NCBI RefSeq assembly: GCF_000376945.1
Contig: NZ_AQXU01000015.1
Coordinates: 62,001 to 126,000, forward strand
Source: Leeia oryzae DSM 17879
GTDB lineage: Bacteria > Pseudomonadota > Gammaproteobacteria > Burkholderiales > Leeiaceae
Length of the DNA stretch: 64,000 bases
Reading direction: 5' to 3'
A model generated the notes under the pieces. The model saw only the letters and a program-made list of their open reading frames with translations, ran no database searches and was not told where the DNA came from. Both the position numbers and the translations under genes were made by a program. Every line of letters starts with the position of its first letter. The stretch's first letter is position 1. Below are positions 7,800-16,421 of the stretch, one piece after another.

Positions 7800-8815
7800 G
7801 GGGTCAGGCTGGCGATATCGGCTTCGTCCCCGGGGTTCAGCATCAGCAGATCCAGCTGGGCAGCGGTCAGGCAGGCTGCAGCTTCCGCATTCTCGGCTTG
7901 TACCATGATGACGCGGAAGCCCTGGTCTTGCCGGTTGGATACCAGATAGTAAGCACCCGTCTCCGCGACATTGGCTTTCAGGCTGACCGGCAGGGTATGC
8001 CCTTGTCTGACCATGCGCAGATCATCCACATAGGCTTCCAGCGTTGCACCACCGTCAAAAATGTCGATGTAGCCCTGGTAATGCAGCCCCTCGGCTTCCA
8101 GCATGGCACGCGCCGGTTCTGTCTGGGCATGCACTTTGCCAATCACTGCCTGGGCTTGTTCTGTGAGTAAACTGGTGTAAATGGGTAGCTTGGGCATCAG
8201 CTCGGCAATAAACGATTTTTTGCCAACCCCGGTCAGGTAATCGGCATGGGCAAAGTCAATCTGGAAGAAATGCCGCCCCAGACTTTCCCAGAAAGGGGAT
8301 TTACCCTGTTCATCTGATACCCCTCGCATTTCCGCCACGACTTTTTTGCTGAAGCGCTCTTTAAACGCCCTCAGAAACAGTAAACGAGACTTGGATAATA
8401 GCTGACCATTCTTGCTGTGCCGCCAGTCCTTGTCCAGAAACAACGTACACAATTCGCTGTGGCCGGTATGGTCGTTAGACAGAAAGAGGGTGGGGATATG
8501 CCGGTTCACATCAAACTCGCTAGACATGTGGCTGACCACGCCCACCCGATAGTTATACCAGGGGGACTGCAACCCGACCGCGACTTCCAGTCCACACAGG
8601 CCAACCACTTGCCGCTTCTGGCTGTCTTCCAGCACAAACAGGTAGCCCTGCTCGGCCAGTGGTGCGCTACCTGCCATGGTGGCCTCACTGCGGCGGATGC
8701 GCTCCGCCAGCAGTGCTTCATCCGGTTGTAGTGAGGTCACGCCAACCCCTGCATTTTGTGCCAAATGCAGGATGGCGGGGAGGTCTGCGGTTCTGATGGG
8801 TCTGATAAACATCAT
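7796..8815 (-). CDS. astA: Arginine N-succinyltransferase
   Basis: Transfers succinyl from succinyl-CoA to the alpha-amino group of arginine, first step of the arginine succinyltransferase (AST) pathway. About 339 residues; the start MMFIRPIRTADLPAI and blocks such as LVLEDS-like YLFVLEDSQ, HTGHSELCTLFLD, and ESLGRHFFQIDFAHADYL match the AstA/AruF family. ATG at 8815 is preferred to an ATG at 8884 because homologues begin with the FIRPI motif and a purine-rich AAAGAGAG lies upstream. No astB, astC, astD or astE is in the window; the upstream neighbour is ctlX, 28 bp away, so the two are probably one operon. Confidence 0.93.
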   Translation of the reverse strand: MMFIRPIRTADLPAILHLAQNAGVGVTSLQPDEALLAERIRRSEATMAGSAPLAEQGYLFVLEDSQKRQVVGLCGLEVAVGLQSPWYNYRVGVVSHMSSEFDVNRHIPTLFLSNDHTGHSELCTLFLDKDWRHSKNGQLLSKSRLLFLRAFKERFSKKVVAEMRGVSDEQGKSPFWESLGRHFFQIDFAHADYLTGVGKKSFIAELMPKLPIYTSLLTEQAQAVIGKVHAQTEPARAMLEAEGLHYQGYIDIFDGGATLEAYVDDLRMVRQGHTLPVSLKANVAETGAYYLVSNRQDQGFRVIMVQAENAEAAACLTAAQLDLLMLNPGDEADIASLTP

Positions 8816-8843
8816 GATGTGTCTGCTCTCTTTTTTATAATGC

Positions 8844-9809
8844 TCAGTGATGCGTCGCCATGACAGGGCTAAACGCATGGTCATTGTCTGCCGCTGTTTT
8901 CAGTGGCAGGAAAATCTCTGCAATCATGCAGCGGGCGCCGCCGCCGCCCAGAGTTTCAATCGTGTGCAGGTCTGCGGTCACGGGAATCGTGTACTGGCGA
9001 ACCAGCTGCTGCTGTTCGTCGCTCAAGGCATCCCAGGCTTGCGTCGACAGCGCCAGTACGGCCTCACCCGCCGGGTTCTGCAGCTCCATGACATTGCCGG
9101 CAAACGCATTCATTTGTGTGTAAGAAATCGGCAAAATGACCTTGCCGCTATCCGTCAATTTTTGAACCAGTTGCTGGCGCTGTGCCAGGTCATGAATGGA
9201 TTCCAGACAAACCACCGCCAGGGTACGGCCAACCCCCATCATGACGTTGGTGTGATAAATGGGTCGTCCTGTGCTATCCACGGCATCAAACCAGAAGGCC
9301 TGATAGCCAAGGTGCGCACTAAATGCCGCCATGACTTCAGGATGACTGCGGCTGGCTCGGCAGACATAGGCAATTTTATGAACATGGTCCAGCACCATGA
9401 CGCCAGTCCCTTCATGGTATTTCCCGTCCAGTTCGAACCGGCTCAGGTCCAGCACCTGCCTTACGTCAAACCGCTTGCCAATCTGGGCCAGAATGTCTTG
9501 CCGACGTTCCTGCCGACGATTTTCTGCCTGCATGGGGTAGAGCACTACCGTGCCATTTTCATGAAAGCTGACCCAGTTGTTCGGGAAGATCGAATCCGGG
9601 GTGTGTGGCAGCGGTGTATCGTCAATCACCGTGACATCCATGCCGGCAGCCCGCAACTTTGCAACGTATGCGTCAAATTCGTTCATGGCTGCGACCTCTG
9701 GTGAGACAAAGGTGATGTCAGTGCGCTGAAATGCGTTACTAGACTGGGTTTGCGGGTTTGAAATGAATCGAACCGGGCGAATCATCAGAATATGCTGGGT
9801 ATTTTGCAT
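8844..9809 (-). CDS. ctlX: CtlX-type amidinotransferase/deiminase-family hydrolase
   Basis: A pentein-fold guanidino-group enzyme of about 321 residues. Substrate-binding and catalytic features seen are FPNNWVSFHENG (Asn/His block), ELDGKYHEGTGVMVLDHV (Glu/His), IYHTNVMMGVG with its active-site His, and the C-terminal nucleophile in LGGGGARCM. CtlX is described as a citrulline-utilisation hydrolase; relatives include arginine deiminase and succinylarginine dihydrolase. Start is uncertain: ATGs at 9848, 9815 and 9809 are in frame; the last fits homologues starting just before HILMIRPV. It precedes astA and is divergent from an Lrp-type gene. Confidence 0.85.
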   Translation of the reverse strand: MQNTQHILMIRPVRFISNPQTQSSNAFQRTDITFVSPEVAAMNEFDAYVAKLRAAGMDVTVIDDTPLPHTPDSIFPNNWVSFHENGTVVLYPMQAENRRQERRQDILAQIGKRFDVRQVLDLSRFELDGKYHEGTGVMVLDHVHKIAYVCRASRSHPEVMAAFSAHLGYQAFWFDAVDSTGRPIYHTNVMMGVGRTLAVVCLESIHDLAQRQQLVQKLTDSGKVILPISYTQMNAFAGNVMELQNPAGEAVLALSTQAWDALSDEQQQLVRQYTIPVTADLHTIETLGGGGARCMIAEIFLPLKTAADNDHAFSPVMATHH

Positions 9810-9858
9810 GGTCATCTTTGTCTGAAGGTTGCTCACAAGAGATGACATATTGTGTGCT

Positions 9859-9947
9859 TTTGCAGCGCGAGATTCTGGCTGAGTTGGCTTTATGGCCAGC
9901 CGGTTTTTGTCGAAATGACCCCGTCAGACAGCAGAATCCGCTGCAAA
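9859..9947. promoter_or_regulatory. Split 16-bp inverted repeat in the ctlX-lrp divergent region
   Basis: TTTGCAGCG (9859-9867), a 3-bp insert, then GATTCTG (9871-9877) is inverted at CAGAATC (9932-9938) plus CGCTGCAAA (9939-9947). The two copies are about 54 bp apart and flank most of the spacer between divergent genes. Paired, widely spaced sites suit an Lrp-family oligomer that wraps DNA; binding is inferred. Confidence 0.55.
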
Positions 9948-9976
9948 GGCAAAACGAGGAAAAGGTGTAGGCAGAA

Positions 9977-10465
9977 ATGCTTGAAAACGGGCCTAAATTA
10001 GACCGCATCGACCTCAAGATTATCGAGGTATTGCAATCCGACGCACGCATCAGTTACCAGAAGCTGGCTGAACTGGTGCATTTGACACCACGCCCCTGTC
10101 AGGAGCGGGTGAGAAAACTGGAGCGTATGGGGGTGATCCGCGGCTACACCGCGCTGATTGACCTGGATACCGAGAGCAAAGGGCTGGTGCTGCATTTGCA
10201 GGTAGCGCTCATGAGCCAGAGAAACCGTTCTGCACAACAGGCTTTTGAAGCAGCGCTTCAGCAAGATCCGGATGTGCTGGATTGCTGGCTGGTTGGCGGC
10301 TCGTTCGACTACATTGTCCGTCTGCATTGCCAGGATATGGATGGCTATCGTGAAATCAGTAATCGCTGGCTGGCTGAAGCCGCATTCTGTATCGAACGGA
10401 TTATTTGTACACCAGAGATGCAAACGGTGAAGCGACATAATCTGGCTGCCGCCGTTTCAGTTTGA
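9977..10465 (+). CDS. Lrp/AsnC-family transcriptional regulator
   Basis: A 162-residue regulator. N-terminal winged helix-turn-helix: LDRIDLKIIEVLQSDARISYQKLAELVHL then TPRPCQERVRKLERMGVIRGYTALID; C-terminal RAM (ACT-like) effector domain follows, containing CWLVGGSFDYIVRLHCQDMDGYREI. It likely senses an amino acid and, being divergent from ctlX-astA, probably controls arginine/citrulline breakdown. GAGGAAAAGG upstream supports the start. Confidence 0.93.
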   Translation: MLENGPKLDRIDLKIIEVLQSDARISYQKLAELVHLTPRPCQERVRKLERMGVIRGYTALIDLDTESKGLVLHLQVALMSQRNRSAQQAFEAALQQDPDVLDCWLVGGSFDYIVRLHCQDMDGYREISNRWLAEAAFCIERIICTPEMQTVKRHNLAAAVSV

Positions 10466-10525
10466 TGTGAACCTGTTTATCGTAGGGTAGGACTGATCGC
10501 CGAGTGTTGGGCGCATCACCAAGTA

Positions 10526-10552
10526 GCCCGGACACCCAACGGATGTCCGGGC
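10526..10552. terminator. Strong hairpin between convergent lrp and yeaD
   Basis: GCCCGGACA (10526-10534) pairs perfectly with TGTCCGGGC (10544-10552), nine-base loop. No T-run follows on either strand, so it is a stem-loop at a convergent junction rather than a canonical terminator. Confidence 0.55.
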
Positions 10553-10561
10553 GCCATCTGG

Positions 10562-11440
10562 TTATTTTCTGCCAATCCGCAGTGCGCCGTTAAACACCTC
10601 GCCCGGCAACAGCAATATGGTGTCTTCCATGACGTTGCCAGACTCGACACACACCATGGTTTGCCAAGCCATTTCCCCAATGTCCTGCATCTTGCTGGCC
10701 AGTGCCTGGCCCGGATTCCAGACAATCGCATTTTTAAACCCGCTGCTGGATATCCGGATGTTGCCGTTTACTGGGTCCACAATTTCATACGCACCGTCTA
10801 CCTGCTTGTAGACCCGGTCCACCTCGTCTTTGAGCCGAACATCACCTCGCTGGGTTTGGAGCGTACCGGTTGGTTTGTCGTAATAGGGCTTGTCTGCCAA
10901 CCCGGTAATCACGGTCTTTTCTACATCCGTTACTGGAAAGTAGCTGTGTAGTGCCAGTCCGTATTGGCAAGGCATGTCGCCATGATGCGTGATGGTTACT
11001 GACAAAAGGATGTCGTCGCCCAGGGTCATCTTCAAGCCAAGGGTACCCGGGTATTCCGGGGTATTGGCAGAGGCTGGCAATACCCAACTGATCACCGCAT
11101 GATCATCATGCATTTCCATCCCGGTACATGCCCACACTGCCGTTCTGGCTATGCCATGTGCAGGCTGCCCGGACGACTGCGGATGTGCACCGAACCAGGG
11201 CCAGCAAACAGGAATCCCGCCACGTATGGCTTTGCCTGTCTTGAAAGCGGCCTGGGGTGACAGCCATAATAGGTCCGTATCACCGGTGGGCGTATAAGAA
11301 AGTAGTTGCGCGCCTTGCAGGGCAATAACGGTTTTCCCCCATGGGGCATCCATGGTCAATACATCCAGCTCGTCCATCCTGGACAGCTGGCAATAGGGAA
11401 AATCAGAAACGCGATCAAGAACGCTGTTCATAGAAGACAT
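10562..11440 (-). CDS. yeaD: D-hexose-6-phosphate mutarotase (YeaD family)
   Basis: Aldose-1-epimerase fold protein of 292 residues that interconverts alpha and beta anomers of hexose-6-phosphates in the cytoplasm. Seen are DLLWLSPQAAFKTGKAIRGGIPVCWPWFGAH, the ALHSYFPVTDVEKTVITGL block with its catalytic His, and a C-terminal WNPGQ...MVCVESGNV stretch with the catalytic Glu in the usual order. A second ATG three codons in is possible. It stands alone, convergent with lrp. Confidence 0.9.
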   Translation of the reverse strand: MSSMNSVLDRVSDFPYCQLSRMDELDVLTMDAPWGKTVIALQGAQLLSYTPTGDTDLLWLSPQAAFKTGKAIRGGIPVCWPWFGAHPQSSGQPAHGIARTAVWACTGMEMHDDHAVISWVLPASANTPEYPGTLGLKMTLGDDILLSVTITHHGDMPCQYGLALHSYFPVTDVEKTVITGLADKPYYDKPTGTLQTQRGDVRLKDEVDRVYKQVDGAYEIVDPVNGNIRISSSGFKNAIVWNPGQALASKMQDIGEMAWQTMVCVESGNVMEDTILLLPGEVFNGALRIGRK

Positions 11441-11547
11441 CTACCTATCCATTGAGCAAGTTCGGCGGGACATAAACGATGCGACGACGGTGGCAAGATA
11501 TGCCAGTCTCGCCACGGTACCCGCCCAGTCTCCGCCAGTCATCAAAT

Positions 11548-11584
11548 AAAAAAGCCTGACTGCATATCGCGGTCAGGCTTTTTT
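11548..11584. terminator. Bidirectional intrinsic terminator after mdh
   Basis: AAAAAAGCCTGAC (11548-11560) pairs with GTCAGGCTTTTTT (11572-11584), 11-base loop. The T-run on each strand makes it work both ways; it lies 15 bp past the mdh stop on the minus strand. Confidence 0.9.
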
Positions 11585-11599
11585 GAGGCAAAAAAACGC

Positions 11600-12586
11600 T
11601 TAGCCCAGCAGGTGAGCTACACCAGCGCGTTCTTCTTCCAGCTCGTCCAGCGTGTGGTTCATGCGGTCACGGCTGAATTCGTCAATTTCCAGGCCTTCAA
11701 CACGCTTGTACTCGCCATTTTCGCAAGTAACAGGCACGCCATAAATTACATCCTTAGGAATGCCGTAAGAACCGTCAGAAGGTACGCCCATGGTTACCCA
11801 CTTGCCATTGGTGCCCAGTACCCAGTCGCGTACGTGGTCAATGGCTGCGTTAGCAGCAGAAGCTGCAGAAGACAGGCCACGTGCTTCGATGATCGCTGCG
11901 CCACGCTTGCCAACGGTTGGCAAGAAGGTAGTGCGGTTCCATTCTTCGTCGTTCACCAGTGCTTTTACGCTTTCGCCATTCACGGTGGCAAAACGGTAGT
12001 CAGCGTACATGGTTGGGCTGTGGTTACCCCATACAACCATATTCTCGATGTCAGCCACCGCTTTGCCTGTTTTTGCAGCCAGTTGGGACAACGCACGGTT
12101 GTGGTCCAGACGCAGCATGGCGGTAAAGTTTTTGGCAGGCAGGTCAGGCGCGCTCTTCATGGCGATGTAAGCGTTGGTGTTGGCTGGGTTGCCAACTACC
12201 AGCACTTTTACATTGCGGCTGGCAACATCGTTCAGTGCTTTACCTTGTACGGTAAAGATTTTGGCGTTTTCTTGCAGCAGGTCTTTACGCTCCATGCCCG
12301 GGCCACGCGGACGTGCACCCACCAGCAGCGCAACGTCTGCGTCCTTGAAGGCAACGTTAGGATCATCTGTGCCTACTACGCCAGCCAGCAGAGGGAAGGC
12401 ACAGTCTTCCAGCTCCATAATCACGCCTTTAAGGGCTTGTTGTGCTTTCTCGTGGGAGATTTCCAGCAGTTGCAGGATAACCGGTTGATCTTTGCCCAGC
12501 ATTTCGCCACTGGCAATACGGAACAACAGGCTATAACCGATTTGACCAGCTGCGCCGGTAACGGCAACACGTACAGGTGCTTTCAT
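11600..12586 (-). CDS. mdh: Malate dehydrogenase
   Basis: Cytoplasmic NAD-dependent malate/oxaloacetate dehydrogenase, 328 residues, of the LDH-like MDH group. The Rossmann motif [18 protein letters not shown] is at about residues 10-27; substrate-binding arginines lie in [15 protein letters not shown] (about 92-106) and [15 protein letters not shown]; the catalytic His is in [14 protein letters not shown]. It is transcribed away from the gntR-sdh-suc block and sits directly beside it, a conserved betaproteobacterial arrangement. Strong codon bias indicates high expression. Confidence 0.98.
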   Translation of the reverse strand: MKAPVRVAVTGAAGQIGYSLLFRIASGEMLGKDQPVILQLLEISHEKAQQALKGVIMELEDCAFPLLAGVVGTDDPNVAFKDADVALLVGARPRGPGMERKDLLQENAKIFTVQGKALNDVASRNVKVLVVGNPANTNAYIAMKSAPDLPAKNFTAMLRLDHNRALSQLAAKTGKAVADIENMVVWGNHSPTMYADYRFATVNGESVKALVNDEEWNRTTFLPTVGKRGAAIIEARGLSSAASAANAAIDHVRDWVLGTNGKWVTMGVPSDGSYGIPKDVIYGVPVTCENGEYKRVEGLEIDEFSRDRMNHTLDELEEERAGVAHLLG

Positions 12587-12823
12587 GAGAGTTCAGGCTC
12601 CAACGTTGTTTGGCTGCATGTTTCATCTGCACGATGCATGAAGAAATCAGTACAGCAAAAGGGTCTTGTTTTGCCCGACAGTTGCTGCAATACAACATGT
12701 CAGACAACGCTTTGATTTTGCACGTATATAGAAGGGGGCGTGCACTTTACGAAACCGCCATAAGTCTAGCATGCGATGCCAGTTTTGACGATACCTAATC
12801 CAAGAAGAATGCTGTATGATTTG

Positions 12824-12862
12824 ATGTCTGTCTTATGTCTTATATAAGACAGCTATAGACAT
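12824..12862. promoter_or_regulatory. Nested palindromic operator upstream of the gntR gene
   Basis: A perfect 16-bp palindrome TGTCTTATATAAGACA (12836-12851) is nested within an outer ATGTCT (12824-12829) / AGACAT (12857-12862) pair with almost the same centre; an extra TGTCTTAT half-site overlaps at 12829-12836. It lies just before the gntR start, so autoregulation by that protein is likely. It might also affect sdh transcription downstream. Confidence 0.65.
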
Positions 12863-12883
12863 GAATTTGGAGCAATGTTAAAA

Positions 12884-13615
12884 ATGCAGCAATCGCAAAT
12901 GGCACAGGTTAAATATCTGCCGCTTTATCAGCAGGTTAGGCAGCAAATGCTGCACCTTCTGGCGGATTCTACATGGCGGGCGGGTGAGTTGCTTCCCACG
13001 GAGTTCGAGCTGGCAGAACGCTTTGGCGTGAGTCAGGGGACAGCAAGAAAGGCATTAAATGCCCTTGTGCGCGAAGGTGTGCTGACACGCCGGCAAGGGG
13101 TGGGCACTTTTGTTGCAGACTGGCCGGAAGAATGGACTGAGGGTGGTTTGTGGTTGCCGGGGCATGAATTTGCAAATTTGCCCGACAGGCTGGAGCCAGA
13201 GTTGCTGTCTTGCGGCCGGGCGGTTGGCTCGGAGCGGGTGGTTGAAGCGCTTGGGTTGAAAAGAAACGCCCAGATCGTGCTGATTCGCCGCCTGTGGCGC
13301 CTGAGTGGTCAACTGGTGGCGTATGACGAAATTGCGCTGGATGCGGTGCGGTTCGATCGGCTGGATGCACGATTGATCAAGCAGCACTCGGGGCGTTTGC
13401 TGAAGCTGTACCTCGCCGAGTTCGGTTTGAGGATATCTCGGCAAAATGAATGGTTTCTGGCCATGGTGGGTGTAGAAGAGGGCTGGATCCGCTTTACGGA
13501 TGCCGTGCCGGTGCTGCGGATTGAAAGAAGTTCGCAGGATGTGTCGGGGCAGGTATTCGAGTGGCGCAGAATTTGGGTAGATTCCCGGCGGTGCATTTAT
13601 CGCCGGAATGCATAA
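12884..13615 (+). CDS. GntR/HutC-family transcriptional regulator
   Basis: A regulator of about 243 residues. N-terminal winged helix: PLYQQVRQQMLHLL, then LLPTEFELAERFGVSQGTARKALNALVREGVLTRRQGVGTFV; the C-terminal two-thirds is a UTRA/HutC-type effector domain. A GntR gene directly before sdhC is common in betaproteobacteria, suggesting control of the succinate dehydrogenase operon. GGAG at 12869-12872 is only two bases from an ATG at 12875 but 11 bases from the ATG at 12884, hence the start chosen; either is possible. Confidence 0.88.
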   Translation: MQQSQMAQVKYLPLYQQVRQQMLHLLADSTWRAGELLPTEFELAERFGVSQGTARKALNALVREGVLTRRQGVGTFVADWPEEWTEGGLWLPGHEFANLPDRLEPELLSCGRAVGSERVVEALGLKRNAQIVLIRRLWRLSGQLVAYDEIALDAVRFDRLDARLIKQHSGRLLKLYLAEFGLRISRQNEWFLAMVGVEEGWIRFTDAVPVLRIERSSQDVSGQVFEWRRIWVDSRRCIYRRNA

Positions 13616-13862
13616 GCAAGTTTGTAGTGAGATTGTAGTTGTTGGTAGTTGCAGTGCAAAAAAGTCGATTGAAATCGTAGAGTTGGTCGGTAACAAGCAA
13701 AGAAATTTGATAAAATCGACATGTTTCGTTGCTGTGCGTGCATGGGATCTTCTGTGCGGTAACGTTTCCGTGGAGCTGGGGCCCGCAAGGGTGGTCAGTG
13801 TGGCGTTAACAACATTGGCGTCTTGTGCCGAGACAAAAATGTGAGTTTAGGAAAACATAACA
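13616..13862 (+). promoter_or_regulatory. sdh operon upstream region
   Basis: 247-bp spacer between gntR and sdhC, long enough for an independent sdh promoter. A dyad CGATT-GA-AATCG is at 13666-13677 and TAAAAT at 13711-13716 could be a -10, but no convincing -35 is spaced correctly. A purine-rich GGAAAA lies before the sdhC ATG. Confidence 0.35.
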
Positions 13863-14240
13863 ATGCAAAAAGTGCGACCCAAGCATCTTGATCTGTCAAA
13901 GATCAAGCTGCCATGGCCGGGAAAAGTGTCCATCTTGCATCGCGTTAGTGGTGTGGGTTTGTTCCTCGGTCTCCCATTTCTTCTCTACCTGTTACATCTA
14001 TCGCTGGTTTCCGGTGATGCTTTTGCCGCTGCAAAAGACTTTTTCTCCAATCCCCTCGTCAAGCTTGTCTCCCTCGGTTTCATCTGGGCATTCATGCATC
14101 ACGCCTGTGCGGGTATCCGTTTCCTGTTTCTGGATATTCATAAAGGCCTGGACTTACACACCGCTCGCTTCACGGCAAAACTGGTCATGGTTGTAAGTAT
14201 TGCACTGACCTTGGTTATCGGCGGGGTGACTTTGCTATGA
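13863..14240 (+). CDS. sdhC: Succinate dehydrogenase cytochrome b556 subunit
   Basis: Membrane anchor subunit of complex II, 125 residues with three transmembrane helices. The family signature is visible: RPKHLDLSKIKLPWPGKVSILHRVSGVGLFLG (with the quinone-site Ser and heme-region His), and HHACAGIRFLFLDIHKG near the third helix start. It holds heme b and the quinone site together with SdhD. Overlaps sdhD by ATGA at 14237. Confidence 0.97.
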   Translation: MQKVRPKHLDLSKIKLPWPGKVSILHRVSGVGLFLGLPFLLYLLHLSLVSGDAFAAAKDFFSNPLVKLVSLGFIWAFMHHACAGIRFLFLDIHKGLDLHTARFTAKLVMVVSIALTLVIGGVTLL

Positions 14241-14584
14241 GTAAAAATCGAATTGTTGTTGGCGCACATTACGGCCTGCGCGACTGGATCATGCAGCGTG
14301 TTACTGCGTTGGTGATGCTGGCTTATACCGTAGCACTGGTAGTCATCCTGCTGGCTATCCCTCATGACCATGAAGGCTGGAGACACCTGTTTGCCAATCA
14401 TGCAGTCAAGGTGTTCACCCTGGTGACCTTCATTGCACTACTACTACACGCATGGGTCGGTGTTCGCGACCTGTGGATGGACTATATCAAGCCAGTTGGT
14501 TTGCGCTTAACGCTGCATGTTCTGACTATTATCTGGCTGGTCGCTGCGTTTATCTACGCAGTCAACATCATTTGGAGCGTATAA
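14237..14584 (+). CDS. sdhD: Succinate dehydrogenase hydrophobic membrane anchor subunit
   Basis: Second membrane anchor of complex II, 115 residues, three transmembrane helices. The motif LLHAWVGVRDLWMDYIKPVGLR holds the heme-ligand His (about residue 72) and the Asp/Tyr of the quinone pocket. Starts inside the sdhC stop (ATGA) and ends one base before the sdhA ATG, so translation is tightly coupled. Confidence 0.97.
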   Translation: MSKNRIVVGAHYGLRDWIMQRVTALVMLAYTVALVVILLAIPHDHEGWRHLFANHAVKVFTLVTFIALLLHAWVGVRDLWMDYIKPVGLRLTLHVLTIIWLVAAFIYAVNIIWSV

Positions 14585-16369
14585 ATGGCCCTTCCAGTAA
14601 GATCGTTTGATGCAGTGATTGTTGGCGCCGGTGGCGCAGGTATGCGTGCATCCCTGCAGCTGGCAGAAGCCGGCCTGAAAGTGGCTGTTTTGTCCAAAGT
14701 GTTTCCGACCCGTTCCCATACCGTTGCCGCTCAGGGTGGTATTGGTGCTTCTTTGGGTAACATGGCAGAAGACAACTGGCACTATCACTTCTTTGATACC
14801 GTGAAGGGTTCCGACTGGCTGGGTGATCAGGATGCGATTGAGTTCCTGTGCCGTGAAGCGCCGAAAGTCGTATACGAACTTGAACATTTCGGCATGCCGT
14901 TTGACCGCAATGCCGACGGTACCATTTACCAGCGCCCATTTGGCGGCCACTCCTCCAATTACGGTGAAAAGCCTGTGCCTCGCGCCTGTGCGGCAGCTGA
15001 CCGTACCGGCCATGCACTACTGCATACCCTGTACCAGCGCAACGTACGCGCCAACACCCAGTTCTTTGTCGAATGGATGGCGCTTGACCTGATTCGTGAT
15101 GAAGAAGGCGATGTAGTTGGTGTAACCGCGCTGGAAATGGAAACCGGCGAAGTCATGATTCTGCACGCAAAAACAGTGCTGTTCGCGACTGGTGGTGCAG
15201 GTCGTATTTTTGCAGCGTCTACCAATGCCTTCATCAATACTGGTGACGGCCTGGGTATGGCTGCCCGTGCAGGCATTCCGCTGGAAGACATGGAGTTCTG
15301 GCAATTCCACCCGACCGGTGTGGCCGGTGCCGGCGTGCTGATTACCGAAGGCGTTCGCGGCGAAGGCGGTATCCTGCGTAACGTCAACGGCGAACGTTTC
15401 ATGGAGCGTTATGCGCCAACCCTGAAAGACTTGGCCCCACGTGACTTTGTGTCCCGTTCCATGGACCAGGAGATCAAGGAAGGCCGTGGTTGTGGCACTG
15501 ATGGCGACCACGTATTGTTGGATCTGACCCACCTGGATCCGCAAGTCATCATCAAGAAACTGCCGTCCATTCGTGAAATCGCGCTCAAGTTTGCCAACGT
15601 AGACTGCCTGAAAGAGCCGATCCCGGTTGTGCCAACCATCCATTATCAGATGGGTGGTATCCCGACCAATATTTATGGTCAGGTTGTGGCGCCAAAAAAT
15701 GGCAACTCCAATGAAATCATCAATGGCCTGTACGCAGTAGGTGAATGTTCATGCGTGTCTGTACACGGTGCGAACCGTCTGGGTACCAACTCCCTGCTGG
15801 ATCTGGTGGTGTTCGGTCGTGCCGCGGGCAATCACATTGTGGACTTCCACAAGCGTAATCCAACCCTGAAACCGCTGCCGAAAAATGCCGGTGACTTCAC
15901 CATGGCTCGCCTGAACCGTCTTGATAGCCGCACCAGTGGCGAACAGACTCAGGACGTGGGCCAGGCGCTGCGCAAAACCATGCAGGCACACTGTGGCGTG
16001 TTCCGTAACCAGAAACTGCTGGCAGAGGGCGTGACCAAGGTCATGGAGATTGCAGAACGCGTAAATAACATTGCAATCAAAGACAAGAGCAAGGTGTTTA
16101 ACACGGCACGTGTTGAAGCGCTTGAAATGGACAACCTGATTGAAGTGGCAAAGGCAACCATCGTGTCTGCAGAGGCACGCAAGGAAAGCCGAGGCGCGCA
16201 TGCCCGTGAAGATTATGCGGACACGCCTGCCCATCCAAACGGTCGTAACGACGAAGAATGGATGAAGCATACCCTGTGGTATAGCGAAGGCAACCGCCTG
16301 GAGTACAAAGCAGTGAATCTGAACCCACTGACTGTTGACTCCATTCCACCGAAAACTCGTTCTTTCTGA
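14585..16369 (+). CDS. sdhA: Succinate dehydrogenase flavoprotein subunit
   Basis: Oxidises succinate to fumarate on the cytoplasmic face of the membrane and passes electrons to SdhB. 594 residues. FAD-binding GAGGAGMRASLQLAEAG is at about 15-30; the covalent FAD His is His45 in SHTVAAQGG. Also seen are QFHPTGVAG, the catalytic-arginine region TEGVRGEGG, and the C-terminal ESRGAHAREDYADT. No overlap with sdhD and a 52-bp gap before sdhB. Confidence 0.99.
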   Translation: MALPVRSFDAVIVGAGGAGMRASLQLAEAGLKVAVLSKVFPTRSHTVAAQGGIGASLGNMAEDNWHYHFFDTVKGSDWLGDQDAIEFLCREAPKVVYELEHFGMPFDRNADGTIYQRPFGGHSSNYGEKPVPRACAAADRTGHALLHTLYQRNVRANTQFFVEWMALDLIRDEEGDVVGVTALEMETGEVMILHAKTVLFATGGAGRIFAASTNAFINTGDGLGMAARAGIPLEDMEFWQFHPTGVAGAGVLITEGVRGEGGILRNVNGERFMERYAPTLKDLAPRDFVSRSMDQEIKEGRGCGTDGDHVLLDLTHLDPQVIIKKLPSIREIALKFANVDCLKEPIPVVPTIHYQMGGIPTNIYGQVVAPKNGNSNEIINGLYAVGECSCVSVHGANRLGTNSLLDLVVFGRAAGNHIVDFHKRNPTLKPLPKNAGDFTMARLNRLDSRTSGEQTQDVGQALRKTMQAHCGVFRNQKLLAEGVTKVMEIAERVNNIAIKDKSKVFNTARVEALEMDNLIEVAKATIVSAEARKESRGAHAREDYADTPAHPNGRNDEEWMKHTLWYSEGNRLEYKAVNLNPLTVDSIPPKTRSF

Positions 16370-16421
16370 TCCGCCCGCGTGCGTGACTGGTAAAGACAAC
16401 AGGTAGAAAAAGGAATTTCGA

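Noticed and set aside
11612-12715. Long open frame (367 codons) antisense to mdh
   Set aside because: It follows from the strong codon bias of mdh on the other strand; the product is Cys/His/Val-rich with no recognisable domain.
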